A stretch of 64,000 nucleotides of DNA from an uncultured Methanoregula sp. (lineage in GTDB: Archaea > Halobacteriota > Methanomicrobia > Methanomicrobiales > Methanospirillaceae), in contig NZ_OY787453.1 of assembly GCF_963678795.1 (NCBI RefSeq), positions 1,302,001-1,366,000 on the forward strand, in the 5' to 3' direction. A program made the position numbers and the translations under genes. Positions 53,869 to 62,936 of the stretch are shown in pieces; the first letter of the stretch is position 1; the number at the start of each line of letters is the position of its first letter. The notes below the pieces were generated by a model, which was not told the origin of the DNA, did no database searches, and was given only the letters and a program-made list of their open reading frames with translations.

Positions 53869-54336
53869 TCAGGCTCCGGTATAGTGTTTTCTGAACTGAT
53901 ACATGCGTATTGACTGGATCAGGATAATTGCGGCGGCGACTACCCCGAGAATAATGAGCGGCAGCAGCACGTGGTTGGACAACTGGATAAGCAGGGCAAT
54001 CAGGAATGAAATGACAAGGAAAAGTCCGAATTGCTGTTTATCATTTCGGGACTCGAACAACCCCAGGACTGAGCAGATGATACCTGCAAGAGTACAGATG
54101 ATAAATACACCTGCCCAGAGGTTCTGGATACCACATGCAATAACGAGCGGCTCTCCGGCACAAACAAGATAGAACCCGCGATCGCGCCTTGTGCGGGTGA
54201 GGAGAAGTACCCCGAGATAGAGAAGAACCAGCAGTCCGTTAAGATACCAGATCGGCGAACCGAGGAGCAGGGTGATACAAGCAACACCGGCAACCATGAC
54301 GATAAACCACTGGTACTCCGGCAGAATGCGGCTCAT
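53869..54336 (-). CDS. Small polytopic membrane protein of the MoxR operon
   Basis: 155 residues with about five hydrophobic segments (FIVMVAGVACITLLLGSPIW; GLLVLLYLGVLLLT; VFIICTLAGIICSVLGLFE; LFLVISFLIALLIQL; LPLIILGVVAAAIILIQSI). No known motif. It overlaps the DUF58 gene by four bases. Probably a membrane component of the MoxR/DUF58 system. Confidence 0.65.
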   Translation of the reverse strand: MSRILPEYQWFIVMVAGVACITLLLGSPIWYLNGLLVLLYLGVLLLTRTRRDRGFYLVCAGEPLVIACGIQNLWAGVFIICTLAGIICSVLGLFESRNDKQQFGLFLVISFLIALLIQLSNHVLLPLIILGVVAAAIILIQSIRMYQFRKHYTGA

Positions 54337-55649
54337 GAAGGCAACCCCCCGTCGGCGGTCTGGAGGGGATCCTGAGCAGGATCGGCGCCTGGTGGCGGTG
54401 ATTTGATGATACGGGTCTGCACCCGGACATTCCGGGATCGTAATGGCCGTACCACATGCCGGATATGGCTGCTGTCGCCGCTTTCGAGCGAGAAGAGAAA
54501 CGCTTCAGAAAAAGCGATCTGGGAAAGGGCCCGGGATACCTGCCCGGCAAACGCCGGGCTTCTCATATTGTCCAGAACCTGTTGATACTGATCGCGGAGG
54601 GTCTCGTAAAATGCTATTAATTTTACATCGGTCTCCTCAAAAGCTGAATTTTCAGCATCGCGAACGCGTGAGCGGAGATCGGAACGATCCGGTGTATGAT
54701 AGAAGTGAACAAAACGGTTTGCAGGATGCATCCGCTCGCTGAGCTCGGCAATAACGCGTGAGATGTTCTTTTCCTCCCGGATCAGGTGCACGATATTCGG
54801 TCCGGAAATGATGAGTACCGATACCTGCTGAAAGGTATGGGCCGTGTGCCGCACCATTCCGGTCACTTCCGAGATCATCAGGTTAAAAGCTTTTTCCGGG
54901 TAAGGTGCACCATCCCATGGAAGGTCGACAATTACCAGCGGGGGGTGACTCATGGGTGCAGTATATTTTCGTATAACCAGTTTTGTGTATTTGGCCGATA
55001 CTTTCCAGTCAACATGACGCAGATCATCGCCCGTGACGTAGTCCCGCAGTGAATGGACATCCGCCCCACTCCATGTACTGGTCTTGCGGAGGTCCAGAGA
55101 ACCATCCGTCAGTTCCGAGGGTGGAGGTGCAAACAGGCCGGATGGCTGAACTGACAGAACCGGTTGCTGATCACCTTCGCGCGTGAGATGCATGGTTGCT
55201 TCAAAAAAAAGGTTCCGTACCTGTACCGATACACCGGAAAACGGGTGCTCACCATGAATCACCGGGACAATCATGTAACTGATGTTGTGTGTCCGGGATT
55301 CCGGATCGGGCCCGGCAGCGATATCGGTTTCGCCTTCGATGACAGTTGTCTGGTGGGGAGGCATGTCTGAAATCGAGACATGCATCCTTGCAGGAACCCT
55401 GCAGGTAATTTTTGTCATCACCTGAAGTGTCGTACCTTTCCTGACCGGATTCCGGCTCAGCGTCCGCTCTATCTCTATAGAACGGATAGTCTCCCTCATT
55501 GAGCTATAAAAGACGAGGTATTGCCCAAGTATGCAGAATGCGAGCGTAGCTGCAGCCAGAAGAATTGCCATATCATCCAGGATCAACGCCACGGACAGGA
55601 GCAGGAGGCTCAGCAGGGAAAGGCCCTGGGTACACCGTCTCAGCAGCAC
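54333..55649 (-). CDS. DUF58-domain protein
   Basis: 438 residues. Two N-terminal helices (LSLLSLLLLSVALILDDMAIL and a second right after) are followed by a beta domain and the DUF58 core with the signature YVTGDDLRHVDWKVSAKYTK near residues 208-227, typical of proteins with a von Willebrand-like fold that pair with MoxR ATPases. It starts 3 bp after the moxR stop and ends overlapping the next gene, as usual for MoxR-DUF58 operons. The C-terminal 30 residues are Pro-rich and variable. Confidence 0.85.
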   Translation of the reverse strand: MLLRRCTQGLSLLSLLLLSVALILDDMAILLAAATLAFCILGQYLVFYSSMRETIRSIEIERTLSRNPVRKGTTLQVMTKITCRVPARMHVSISDMPPHQTTVIEGETDIAAGPDPESRTHNISYMIVPVIHGEHPFSGVSVQVRNLFFEATMHLTREGDQQPVLSVQPSGLFAPPPSELTDGSLDLRKTSTWSGADVHSLRDYVTGDDLRHVDWKVSAKYTKLVIRKYTAPMSHPPLVIVDLPWDGAPYPEKAFNLMISEVTGMVRHTAHTFQQVSVLIISGPNIVHLIREEKNISRVIAELSERMHPANRFVHFYHTPDRSDLRSRVRDAENSAFEETDVKLIAFYETLRDQYQQVLDNMRSPAFAGQVSRALSQIAFSEAFLFSLESGDSSHIRHVVRPLRSRNVRVQTRIIKSPPPGADPAQDPLQTADGGLPS

Positions 55650-55652
55650 AAC

Positions 55653-56783
55653 TCAGAGCACCTCGATTTTTGCCAATATCTCCTCCAGTACCTGGCCGCG
55701 GGTAACCCCTTCCACCTGGGCATCGCGTGCAAGGACAATACGATGGGCGAGCGTTGCCCTGGCGAGCTGCTTAATGTCATCGGGAATTACGTACGTGCGA
55801 TTATTTAATGCTGCAAGGGTCTTTCCGCCGCTGACCAGTGCGAGCGAGGCACGGGTCGACCCACCCAGTTCAATATCCGGGTGGTTCCTGGTTGCAACCA
55901 CAATATCGCGAATATACTGGAGGACCGGGTCTTCGACAGCGATCTGCCTCACCACCTTTATATGGTGTTTGATTGCCTGGGGGGAAAGGATCGGGCTGAG
56001 TGACCTCGAGAACGTTTCCCAGTAGAGCTGGCCGGCGTTTGCGCGTCTGATGATACTCAGTTCATCATCACCACTCAGGTAATCAGACCTGATGCTGAAC
56101 ATGAACCGGTCGCGCTGCACTTCGATGAGCGGGAATGTTCCTTCGAATTCATGGGGGTTCTGGGTTGCGATGACAAAGAACGGCGACTGCATCGGCAGGG
56201 TGATCCCATCGAGAGTTACCTGCCGTTCACTCATTGCCTCGATAAATGCGCTCTGCGCTTTGGGGTTGATACGGTTGATTTCATCCACGAGAAGGAAATT
56301 GGTGAAGACAGGACCTTTCCTGAGGACAAATTCCTTTTTACTGGTATCATAGATTCGCACACCGAGCATATCTGCTGGCTGGATATCGACTGCTCCCTGG
56401 ATACGGTTGAAACCGCAGCCGGTGATCAGGGCAATGGATTTGGCAATGGTTGTTTTTGCAGTTCCTGGAACTCCTTCAACAAGGATGTGCCCTTCATTCA
56501 GGAGCGAGATAAGAATCAGGTCGATGATCTGCTGGTTTCCTACAATAAATGTATTGAGTATTTCATGAATTTGAGCCGCTATCGTTGATATCTCGGTAAC
56601 TTCCTTTTTTAATTCTGCCTGAGAAAACCTTGAGTGTTGCGGGATCTCGTTTTTAGAATCTCCCGTTGTGTCGCCATTTTGGGCAGATCCCTGGGCGTTC
56701 TCGGATGTTTCCGTTTTTCCATCCCGCGCTGACATTCGGGTTATGTCGGCAATTGTTTTTTCCAGATCGGTATTATTATTCAT
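55653..56783 (-). CDS. MoxR-family AAA ATPase
   Basis: 376 residues from ATG 56783 (MNNNTDLEK); an ATG at 56843 would overlap the upstream gene by 52 bp and is less likely. A disordered N-terminus of 55 residues precedes Walker A GVPGTAKT (104-111), Walker B FLLVDEIN (163-170), the sensor 1 FFVIATQNPHEFEGTF and an arginine-rich lid domain. MoxR ATPases act as chaperones that insert cofactors or assemble surface and VWA/DUF58 partner complexes. The operon context fits. Confidence 0.92.
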   Translation of the reverse strand: MNNNTDLEKTIADITRMSARDGKTETSENAQGSAQNGDTTGDSKNEIPQHSRFSQAELKKEVTEISTIAAQIHEILNTFIVGNQQIIDLILISLLNEGHILVEGVPGTAKTTIAKSIALITGCGFNRIQGAVDIQPADMLGVRIYDTSKKEFVLRKGPVFTNFLLVDEINRINPKAQSAFIEAMSERQVTLDGITLPMQSPFFVIATQNPHEFEGTFPLIEVQRDRFMFSIRSDYLSGDDELSIIRRANAGQLYWETFSRSLSPILSPQAIKHHIKVVRQIAVEDPVLQYIRDIVVATRNHPDIELGGSTRASLALVSGGKTLAALNNRTYVIPDDIKQLARATLAHRIVLARDAQVEGVTRGQVLEEILAKIEVL

Positions 56784-56791
56784 CCTGCCAC

Positions 56792-57679
56792 CTAAAGTAT
56801 CCTCTTTTTCCATGCCCATGCCAGGGTAAGCATCAGCAGGCATAATATGATAATTTCTATAATAGTGGTAGTTCTTATGACATGAAGAATTTCGCTCAAC
56901 CCGCTTGCATCCGCGGTACGGGAATTCATCTGGTCGACAAGCATTTGGCCATCACCGTTGGCGACTGCCCTGATCAGGTCGCGGTCATCACTATTCTCGC
57001 TCTGGGTATACATTGAGTTGATCAGGATACTTGGGTCCGAGAGAACAATGATCCACCCGTGCCCTCTGGGCTCGGATGCCATAACCGGGAATGTTCCCAT
57101 GTCCTCGATCCAGTTGAGTTTGCGATCCCCGTTGGCATCTATCCAGCTCATCACCGAACTCATCATCAGGGGGGACCCGCCTTCCAGCGCAGCAGGCCGG
57201 TTTAATGCCGAGCTGACCGGAAGCGGGACCGGGCTGGCTTCGAGAGAGCGGTACACGACTACCGAATAGGGATCCCCGTAGCGACGGTCAAGACTGGAGA
57301 GGTTTCCGGGGAGGATGGAGATCCTGCTTCCGAGACCTGACAGGATCTCGTTTCCCGTTCCAAAATCATCGGCAATGAAGATTGTGTTTCCCTCATCGAG
57401 AAATGCCTGGTACGCGGCAAGATCCTGTGCGGTTGGATGATGCTGCGGTGCTATAATCAGAAGCGTACTGTTATGAGGATTTCCGGAAAGTTCTCCGGGT
57501 TCATAAATTTCAACCATACGGTGGCGATCAAGATCGGAGAAGAACGCAGAGCTGCCGTTCCAGCCGGTATTGTACCGCGAGAACTCCATGTTATTGGTAG
57601 ACAGGTGCAGAACCAGGACAAATGATGCTGCAAGGAGCACGAGTCCGGCAATCCAGAATATGGCCCTAATGCTTCTCAC
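56792..57679 (-). CDS. DUF4350-like membrane protein
   Basis: 295 residues. An N-terminal helix (IFWIAGLVLLAASFVLVLHL) leads to an extracellular domain of about 220 residues of ThuA/DUF4350 type (MVEIYEPGELSGNPHNSTL; LIIAPQHHPTAQDLAAYQA; GNTIFIADDFGTGNEILS) and a C-terminal helix (TTIIEIIILCLLMLTLAWAW). Such proteins are regular members of MoxR-DUF58-DUF4129 operons. The start overlaps the upstream gene by 14 bp. Confidence 0.75.
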   Translation of the reverse strand: MRSIRAIFWIAGLVLLAASFVLVLHLSTNNMEFSRYNTGWNGSSAFFSDLDRHRMVEIYEPGELSGNPHNSTLLIIAPQHHPTAQDLAAYQAFLDEGNTIFIADDFGTGNEILSGLGSRISILPGNLSSLDRRYGDPYSVVVYRSLEASPVPLPVSSALNRPAALEGGSPLMMSSVMSWIDANGDRKLNWIEDMGTFPVMASEPRGHGWIIVLSDPSILINSMYTQSENSDDRDLIRAVANGDGQMLVDQMNSRTADASGLSEILHVIRTTTIIEIIILCLLMLTLAWAWKKRIL

Positions 57680-59486
57680 CTCCGGTCTGGTCGTCCGTCA
57701 GTTCCATTGCAGTCTCGAAGACGGACTGGTCTTTTACTGAATTCTGCCCGCCATACCGAATCCGCTCATAGGCTGAGGTGAACCGGGCAAAGGTCCCGCA
57801 ATACGGTTTCCCCTTGCAGGTCTTCGCCATCTCCCGTGCGGTGAGCGCCTGGTGTCTTCGTATGCGGAGATCGCTTGCAACACGTTGTGCAATCTGCTTG
57901 TACGCAATTCGCGACGCTTCACTCAGCCCGTGTTCTTTAAGTATCCGGGCATAATACGAGATAAGGGTCTCGTTTTCGTATTTTTGGGAATCGTCGGGTA
58001 AATGGACATCCGGTCCGGATTCCCAGAGATCCGGCACAGGGCCAGGTAACGGGGGGTTCTTGTTCCTCATCCTACCCTGGATTATTCTCTGGATGAGATC
58101 GGTGATATGGGTTTTTCGCCGGGATATCCTCCTTACATAGAGTACAGTTATCCCCAAAAACAGGATGAGGATCCCAATACCTATGATGACAAGAGCGATA
58201 AACCGGTAATCCATATCAACCCCTGGAATAATGGATACATCGACCGTTACCGGTTTGCTCTCTGACGCATAGATGGGATAATCATCACCCGTAAACCTCG
58301 CAATAACCGTATGTCTCCCCGGGGGAAGCTGGATCAGTTTCTTGAACCGCCCGGAAGAATCGGTCTTGGTAACAAGGATATGCGTTTCGTCCCATGTGAG
58401 TTGAACCGAAGCATCCTTTACCGGAAGATTTGCAATGATTGAGCCAGTGCAATTGATGTTCCCGCTTCGGTCAGGTTTGCTGACAATAAGGGTGGTGGTT
58501 GAATTGACCGGAATCACGGTCAGGGTCCTGTTTATGGACCGTGACGTCGGAGAGCGTGCATAGACGATGTTAGCCCCGGCATAAGCCCGTTCTATGGGTA
58601 TCCTGACAACATAATACCCAAATGTATCCGTGACCGCAGTGTATATGGGAATATTATTAAAGTAGATGGTAATGGGTTTCCCGTCTGCGCGAAGCGTAGT
58701 GTTCCCCTGGAGGGTCAGGGAGATCCCCTGGTATTCAATGACATCCCGGTATCTTCCGGTATCCGGCCGGATAAACAGGGAGAGACGCTCCTCACCGGGT
58801 GTAAGGGCTATATCAACGGGTAACTGGCCGCTTTGTTTGGGTTCTTCAATCTCTCTTATGATCTCATCGACCTGTTCCTGGCTCTCCTGGGTGTTTGTAG
58901 TATCGAGTCCTAATTTCCTGCCGGATTCAACAACCTTTGCTGTTGTGTTCCGGTACCTCACCCCCATTCCCCGGACCTTTTTACGCAATTCATTTCCCTG
59001 TAAGCGGACGGTCGTGAGCATGTCTTCATTATTCTGTTCGCGGTACTGGACCTCCATTGACTGCAGGGCATCAAGAGATACGGAGGTATTCAGGAGGGTG
59101 TCCAGCATTTCTTGTTGAAGGGCAGTATTTTGTTCAAGCTCCTGGATCTCGCTCTCGTTCATATCAAGTTTGATGATCAGGTTTTTAATTGACCAATGAC
59201 TATTTCCGAAGCGCTCAAGATCCCTGCGGGCTTGGTCGATATTGTGGATCCGGATATTCAGCGAGATTGGCCCGGTGAAGTCGATGAAGTCTTGGAGTTG
59301 TGGCGATATATCAGAGGTACTGTTCAGGGACTGTTGTTTCAGTGCATCGGCATTGTCATGGAACCGGGAGGGGAAGGAATCCTTATCCAGAGAATAGAGC
59401 AGGGTATTCGAGATGGTAAGTGCCAACGCTACGAGTATTCCGACAACCAGAATGGCAAGGATCAGATAGTGGGCATTACGCGTCAT
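57666..59486 (-). CDS. Large membrane protein with Ig-like domains and DUF4129-like tail
   Basis: 606 residues. N-terminal helix (about 5-28), then a coiled-coil-rich region (about 85-215), Ig/carboxypeptidase-regulatory-like beta domains (VSLTLQ-type strands; YAVTDTFGYYVVRIPIERAY), a second helix (FIALVIIGIGILILFLGITVLYV, near 430-452), and a cytoplasmic DUF4129-like helical tail (ETLISYYARILKEHGLSEAS; IAYKQIAQRVAS; TAREMAKTCKGKPYC). In the usual operon a transglutaminase domain accompanies DUF4129; it is absent here. Overlaps its neighbours on both sides. Confidence 0.7.
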   Translation of the reverse strand: MTRNAHYLILAILVVGILVALALTISNTLLYSLDKDSFPSRFHDNADALKQQSLNSTSDISPQLQDFIDFTGPISLNIRIHNIDQARRDLERFGNSHWSIKNLIIKLDMNESEIQELEQNTALQQEMLDTLLNTSVSLDALQSMEVQYREQNNEDMLTTVRLQGNELRKKVRGMGVRYRNTTAKVVESGRKLGLDTTNTQESQEQVDEIIREIEEPKQSGQLPVDIALTPGEERLSLFIRPDTGRYRDVIEYQGISLTLQGNTTLRADGKPITIYFNNIPIYTAVTDTFGYYVVRIPIERAYAGANIVYARSPTSRSINRTLTVIPVNSTTTLIVSKPDRSGNINCTGSIIANLPVKDASVQLTWDETHILVTKTDSSGRFKKLIQLPPGRHTVIARFTGDDYPIYASESKPVTVDVSIIPGVDMDYRFIALVIIGIGILILFLGITVLYVRRISRRKTHITDLIQRIIQGRMRNKNPPLPGPVPDLWESGPDVHLPDDSQKYENETLISYYARILKEHGLSEASRIAYKQIAQRVASDLRIRRHQALTAREMAKTCKGKPYCGTFARFTSAYERIRYGGQNSVKDQSVFETAMELTDDQTGGEKH

Positions 59487-59743
59487 TGGTATAATATCTC
59501 TAGGACTTTCTTTACCACAATGATACCGAAGATAACAATCCCGACAGCAACGATATATTTTACATACCTCATGTGGGGAGGAAGCGAGAACCTTGTGTCT
59601 GCCAGTTCAACGATGACAAGGAGGCCGATCAGCCAGAGCACAAAAAAAATTTCAAGGTCAATGCGGAATGCAAGAACCATGAAAATGCTGATGAGTATGA
59701 GCCAGAGTGTTATCACCACAATGGCGAGAGCCTTCTTTTTCAC
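59483..59743 (-). CDS. Small membrane protein, first gene of the MoxR operon
   Basis: 86 residues with three hydrophobic segments (ALAIVVITLWLILISIFMV; LEIFFVLWLIGLLVIVELA; YIVAVGIVIFGIIVVKKVL) and few polar residues. It overlaps the next gene by four bases. Not recognised; probably a membrane scaffold for the complex. Confidence 0.6.
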   Translation of the reverse strand: MKKKALAIVVITLWLILISIFMVLAFRIDLEIFFVLWLIGLLVIVELADTRFSLPPHMRYVKYIVAVGIVIFGIIVVKKVLEILYQ

Positions 59744-60697
59744 GTGAGTCCCGCTAAATGTTAGGAATTCTGGCTATAGGTAATTTTCTTTTGATATGTA
59801 GGTTATGATTCGATCAAGGTTATGAAAACAGTAGTATGAGGACATTGGTTTCTGGTATTCCGGAATTGGATACACTGGCGAAATGAAAGCGCTCCATTAT
59901 TAAAGAACATAATGATTGTTGAGTCAGTCATCTTCTCGTATTCTGTTGAAGATTCCAGGAGAGAGTCGTGCGTTGTCAGTTAATTTTGGGAATTTTATGA
60001 GGTCATTTAGAACCCATAAGTAATTGGTTATTTCCCTCAATGGAAGATCTCCTCTGTAGAACTCTTTTTTAAGGAAACAAGATAATCCCTCTCTTGCGCC
60101 CCCAGTCCCCCGTGGAGGAAGGGGCGCATTGCGGTTGGATGAGGCTGGTACCAGGTAATACGTTGTTATCGCAATCCGGGGGATGCTCCCGTGGCGGGTG
60201 CCGGGGTGAAAGCGAAGCCCCCAAGAACGTTCAGCATGTTGTTCCATGTATAACTTCTTAAAAAATCTGAAACAAAATTTTGATTGGTGGCATCAATTGA
60301 GAAATTGCCAAAATTAAAATTCCAGACTCTATTCTGATGTGAATTGTTAACTCGACTTAGTTGATTTTCATGGCAAATCCTGAAGAGAATCAGGCAGTTG
60401 CTCTTTGGGGCTTCAGCACATCCTGCTTCCGCCCCCGCACGCGAGAGGCATTCCCCAGGAATGATATTCACTCAGATGGTTGAATAAACACTCAAAAGTA
60501 CGGAAGGAAAGGGGTCAGGGGGATGCTTCCTTTGGACTGCTTCCCTCATATGGGAGAGAGGGGGTCACGCTCCTTTCATTAAAAGAGAATCAGCGAATAT
60601 AAGGAAAAAGAGGATTTCAGCAGAGAGCCGAAAAAAGATCATTTCCCGGCACCAGACGTGCAACGGGATAGATATTGCATCGGATAGTGCAAATCCT
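59744..60697. other. Noncoding stretch downstream of module 2, with inverted-repeat element
   Basis: About 950 bp. The open frames at 59924-60247 and 60166-60471 (minus) have no protein character and run through the repeat. Apart from the element at 60375-60632 I see only GC-rich sequence around 60090-60215. Confidence 0.5.
60375..60632 (-). repeat. Inverted-repeat element, copy 2 (downstream of module 2)
   Basis: Reverse complement of the 51487-51700 element. The core 60375-60506 is the best-conserved part; the outer part (CTGCTGAAATCCTC in reverse) matches more loosely and carries an extra 45 bp. TGGGG and CCCCA remain able to pair. It lies 66 bp after the stop of the module 2 partner gene. 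Confidence 0.7.
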
Positions 60698-61339
60698 TCA
60701 GGCTCTCCGGACCAGATGGATTAAGAGACCGATGAGAACAAGCGCCAGCAAACCCCCGGCCAGCAGAAACACACCCTGTCCTTCCACCGGCATGTGAATG
60801 CCCGGGCTGTTTTGCTGTATCTCACTAATCATATCCGGGTCTTTTGGAAACTTTTGCCGGAATGCCTCTTTTGCCGGTGACAGGTTCACGGATATCAGGA
60901 GATCTCCGGTACTTTTGTCGATTACATCAACTGTCTGGATATCGCGATGGTACGGGATGAAAAGAGGCAGGTCGATATCTTTTTTCTGGCCATACTGGGC
61001 ATACTGGTCGGCATGCTCACCTTCAGTCATTTCATGCTCTTCCAGCAGCATTTTGTAACTGTATTCCCCAAACTGGGTACGGGGATCCCAGACCTCGAAC
61101 GTGAAGAGTGCTGTGCCGTTAGCCGCCCGGACAATGGTGGTAAAATTACCTTCCTGGTGCCCCAGGTTGGGGGCATGGCCATACTGGATATCAGCCGACT
61201 CCACGACAGCCCCCCCCGGGTGGACACAGAGAACAATCATGAAAATTTTGGCGTAATCATCACTGGTATCCTGCGAAACAGATCCCATGACGAGGAAAAG
61301 GCTCAGTACAATCGCTCCGATAATCGCAAGAGATCTCAT
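60698..61339 (-). CDS. Membrane-anchored peptidase partner protein, module 2
   Basis: 213 residues from ATG 61339, whose ATGA overlaps the peptidase stop; ATG 61348 lies inside the peptidase gene. A signal peptide (MRSLAIIGAIVLSLFLVMG) is followed by an extracellular domain with ADIQYGHAPNLGHQEGNF, then IVRAANGTALFTFEVWDPR, LFIPYHRDIQTVDV and GDLLISVNLSPAKEAF. It ends in a membrane helix (VFLLAGGLLALVLIGLLIHLV) and two Arg. The outer domain matches the 49892 and 62937 products over its full length. Unlike the module 1 partner it has no receiver domain. Confidence 0.75.
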   Translation of the reverse strand: MRSLAIIGAIVLSLFLVMGSVSQDTSDDYAKIFMIVLCVHPGGAVVESADIQYGHAPNLGHQEGNFTTIVRAANGTALFTFEVWDPRTQFGEYSYKMLLEEHEMTEGEHADQYAQYGQKKDIDLPLFIPYHRDIQTVDVIDKSTGDLLISVNLSPAKEAFRQKFPKDPDMISEIQQNSPGIHMPVEGQGVFLLAGGLLALVLIGLLIHLVRRA

Positions 61340-62526
61340 AATTTCCACCGGTTGATGTTCTCCAGGATATACTGCATATGACTGGTTGCCGCACTCCCGA
61401 ATTTCCCTGAAAATAACGAGGTGCCCATGATATCAGGCTCGGGATCGTACCGCCAGAACCCTTTCTGGCAGGCTGTTGAGGTCTGGGTAATCTGCCGGCA
61501 CTGGTTAGGATCCCACCCATTATTCTTCGCCGCCTGCACGCATGCCGACTGGCTGTTCCAGACATTGGGCTGGAGCTCGTTCTGGGTATAGTAAGTCTCC
61601 CCGCAATAGGTATCGATCAGGGCGAAAGCAGCATGCCCGGATTCATGGGTGAAGACCGGTATGGAGTTGGCCGGGGCCTTGAACCATGATTGTATCCCGG
61701 GGCCGAGCGTGCTGGAACAGCCGTTTGGCTCGCATGGCGGACCGGAATAGATGCCGGTATACTTAGGGTAGATGATCACGGCAACGTCGGTAAAGGGAGC
61801 TTCCTCCCAGAAATCTTCAGGAAGGGTTCCTGCACATCCCTTGAAGGCATCGGCAAAATCGCCCGGATCCGAGTAATAGTAAAAATTGAACCTGGATGAG
61901 ATATTTTCCGGCAAGTTATTCCCTTTTGCCACCAGGGTATTCAGGGTAAAGAACCGTTTCTGGATGAGGTTGTCTACATCCCTGCGGAAATTTTCCTCAT
62001 TCGAGGTATAGTAATCGGTCTCGACTTTCATCTTTTTCGTGCAGTCATATTCAGTTTTTGAGGGAACGAAGACCACATCGATCCGTTCCTCAACAGGACC
62101 ATGATCCCCCGTCGGTATGACTTTTAATGGATGGAGGGCCAGGACCGGTATGATATCCGAAGGGATGGTTATCATGGTGGTATTTTCCATGTACCCGCGG
62201 GATACCGCCCGGACGGAATGCTCGCCCGGGGAGAGCGAGGTAACAATGATCAGGCCATCTTTTCCGGAAGTTGCCCCGGCGTACCCTCCGTCAACATATA
62301 TCCGTGTATTGGCAATACCGACACCGCTGTCGATATTTTTACAGGCAATAACCTGGTTTGATGAGGCCAGAGTATCAACGGAATGAAGTCCTTCAGCAGG
62401 ATCGCCGGTCATTGCAGAAGCCAGACCCGCGAGCAGCCCGGCAAGGATGATCCCTGTCAGGATTGCAGAATACATCCCCCGGCAAACGTTTTGCCTTACT
62501 GTGCCTGGCTGCGAACCGATCTTCAA
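61336..62526 (-). CDS. Secreted M64-like zinc metallopeptidase, module 2
   Basis: 396 residues from TTG 62526, chosen because GGGAGG lies 6 nt upstream and the extra residues give a basic n-region before the hydrophobic segment (TGIILAGLLAGLASA); ATG 62475 is the alternative. A regulatory beta domain (ANTRIYVDGGYAGATSGKDG) precedes the peptidase domain with THESGHAAFALIDTY (H294, E295, H298, D305) and PDIMG (364-368). The Cys pattern and the FNFYYYSDP and CAGTLPEDFW segments match module 1. It shares an ATGA overlap with the partner gene. Confidence 0.78.
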   Translation of the reverse strand: MKIGSQPGTVRQNVCRGMYSAILTGIILAGLLAGLASAMTGDPAEGLHSVDTLASSNQVIACKNIDSGVGIANTRIYVDGGYAGATSGKDGLIIVTSLSPGEHSVRAVSRGYMENTTMITIPSDIIPVLALHPLKVIPTGDHGPVEERIDVVFVPSKTEYDCTKKMKVETDYYTSNEENFRRDVDNLIQKRFFTLNTLVAKGNNLPENISSRFNFYYYSDPGDFADAFKGCAGTLPEDFWEEAPFTDVAVIIYPKYTGIYSGPPCEPNGCSSTLGPGIQSWFKAPANSIPVFTHESGHAAFALIDTYCGETYYTQNELQPNVWNSQSACVQAAKNNGWDPNQCRQITQTSTACQKGFWRYDPEPDIMGTSLFSGKFGSAATSHMQYILENINRWKL

Positions 62527-62936
62527 TGACTTCCTCCCGAAAAAACTCCTGTACTCCACATACCCGGATTCCGGGTCACATCTCTTTGGTTGAGACTCTG
62601 ATATCTCACAATTATATTTAAATCTTGTGCTTATCGGGAGTTCACAGTGTGACGGCAAATACGGGTTTCCAACATAAAGATTCGGTATAATCAGGTATCG
62701 TTCCCGGAACGTGAGCGGACGGACTTGCATCCTGTATACCCGCAGTATGAGTCGGCCAGAGTTTTTCCAGCCTGTCCTGATGAATACTCTGTTTAGAATA
62801 ACCTGCGATGTACTGACAGGACTCAGACGAATGGGGTGCGACAACTGTCCCGATACGCTCAGGAAGGGTTTCAAGGTGGGGTATAATACATCGGATCAGT
62901 TTTCCGGTTCCCTGTGCAAGCAACAATCCTGGTAGT
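62527..62936. other. Intergenic stretch between the unpaired partner gene and peptidase 2
   Basis: About 410 bp. A minus-strand frame at 62642-62965 covers most of it but shows no protein character. AATTATATTTAAAT near 62609-62622 is a good TATA candidate for the peptidase on the minus strand. Confidence 0.4.

Noticed and set aside
59924..60471. Two minus-strand frames of about 100 codons
   Set aside because: They run through the inverted-repeat element; the equivalent frame in the other copy differs.
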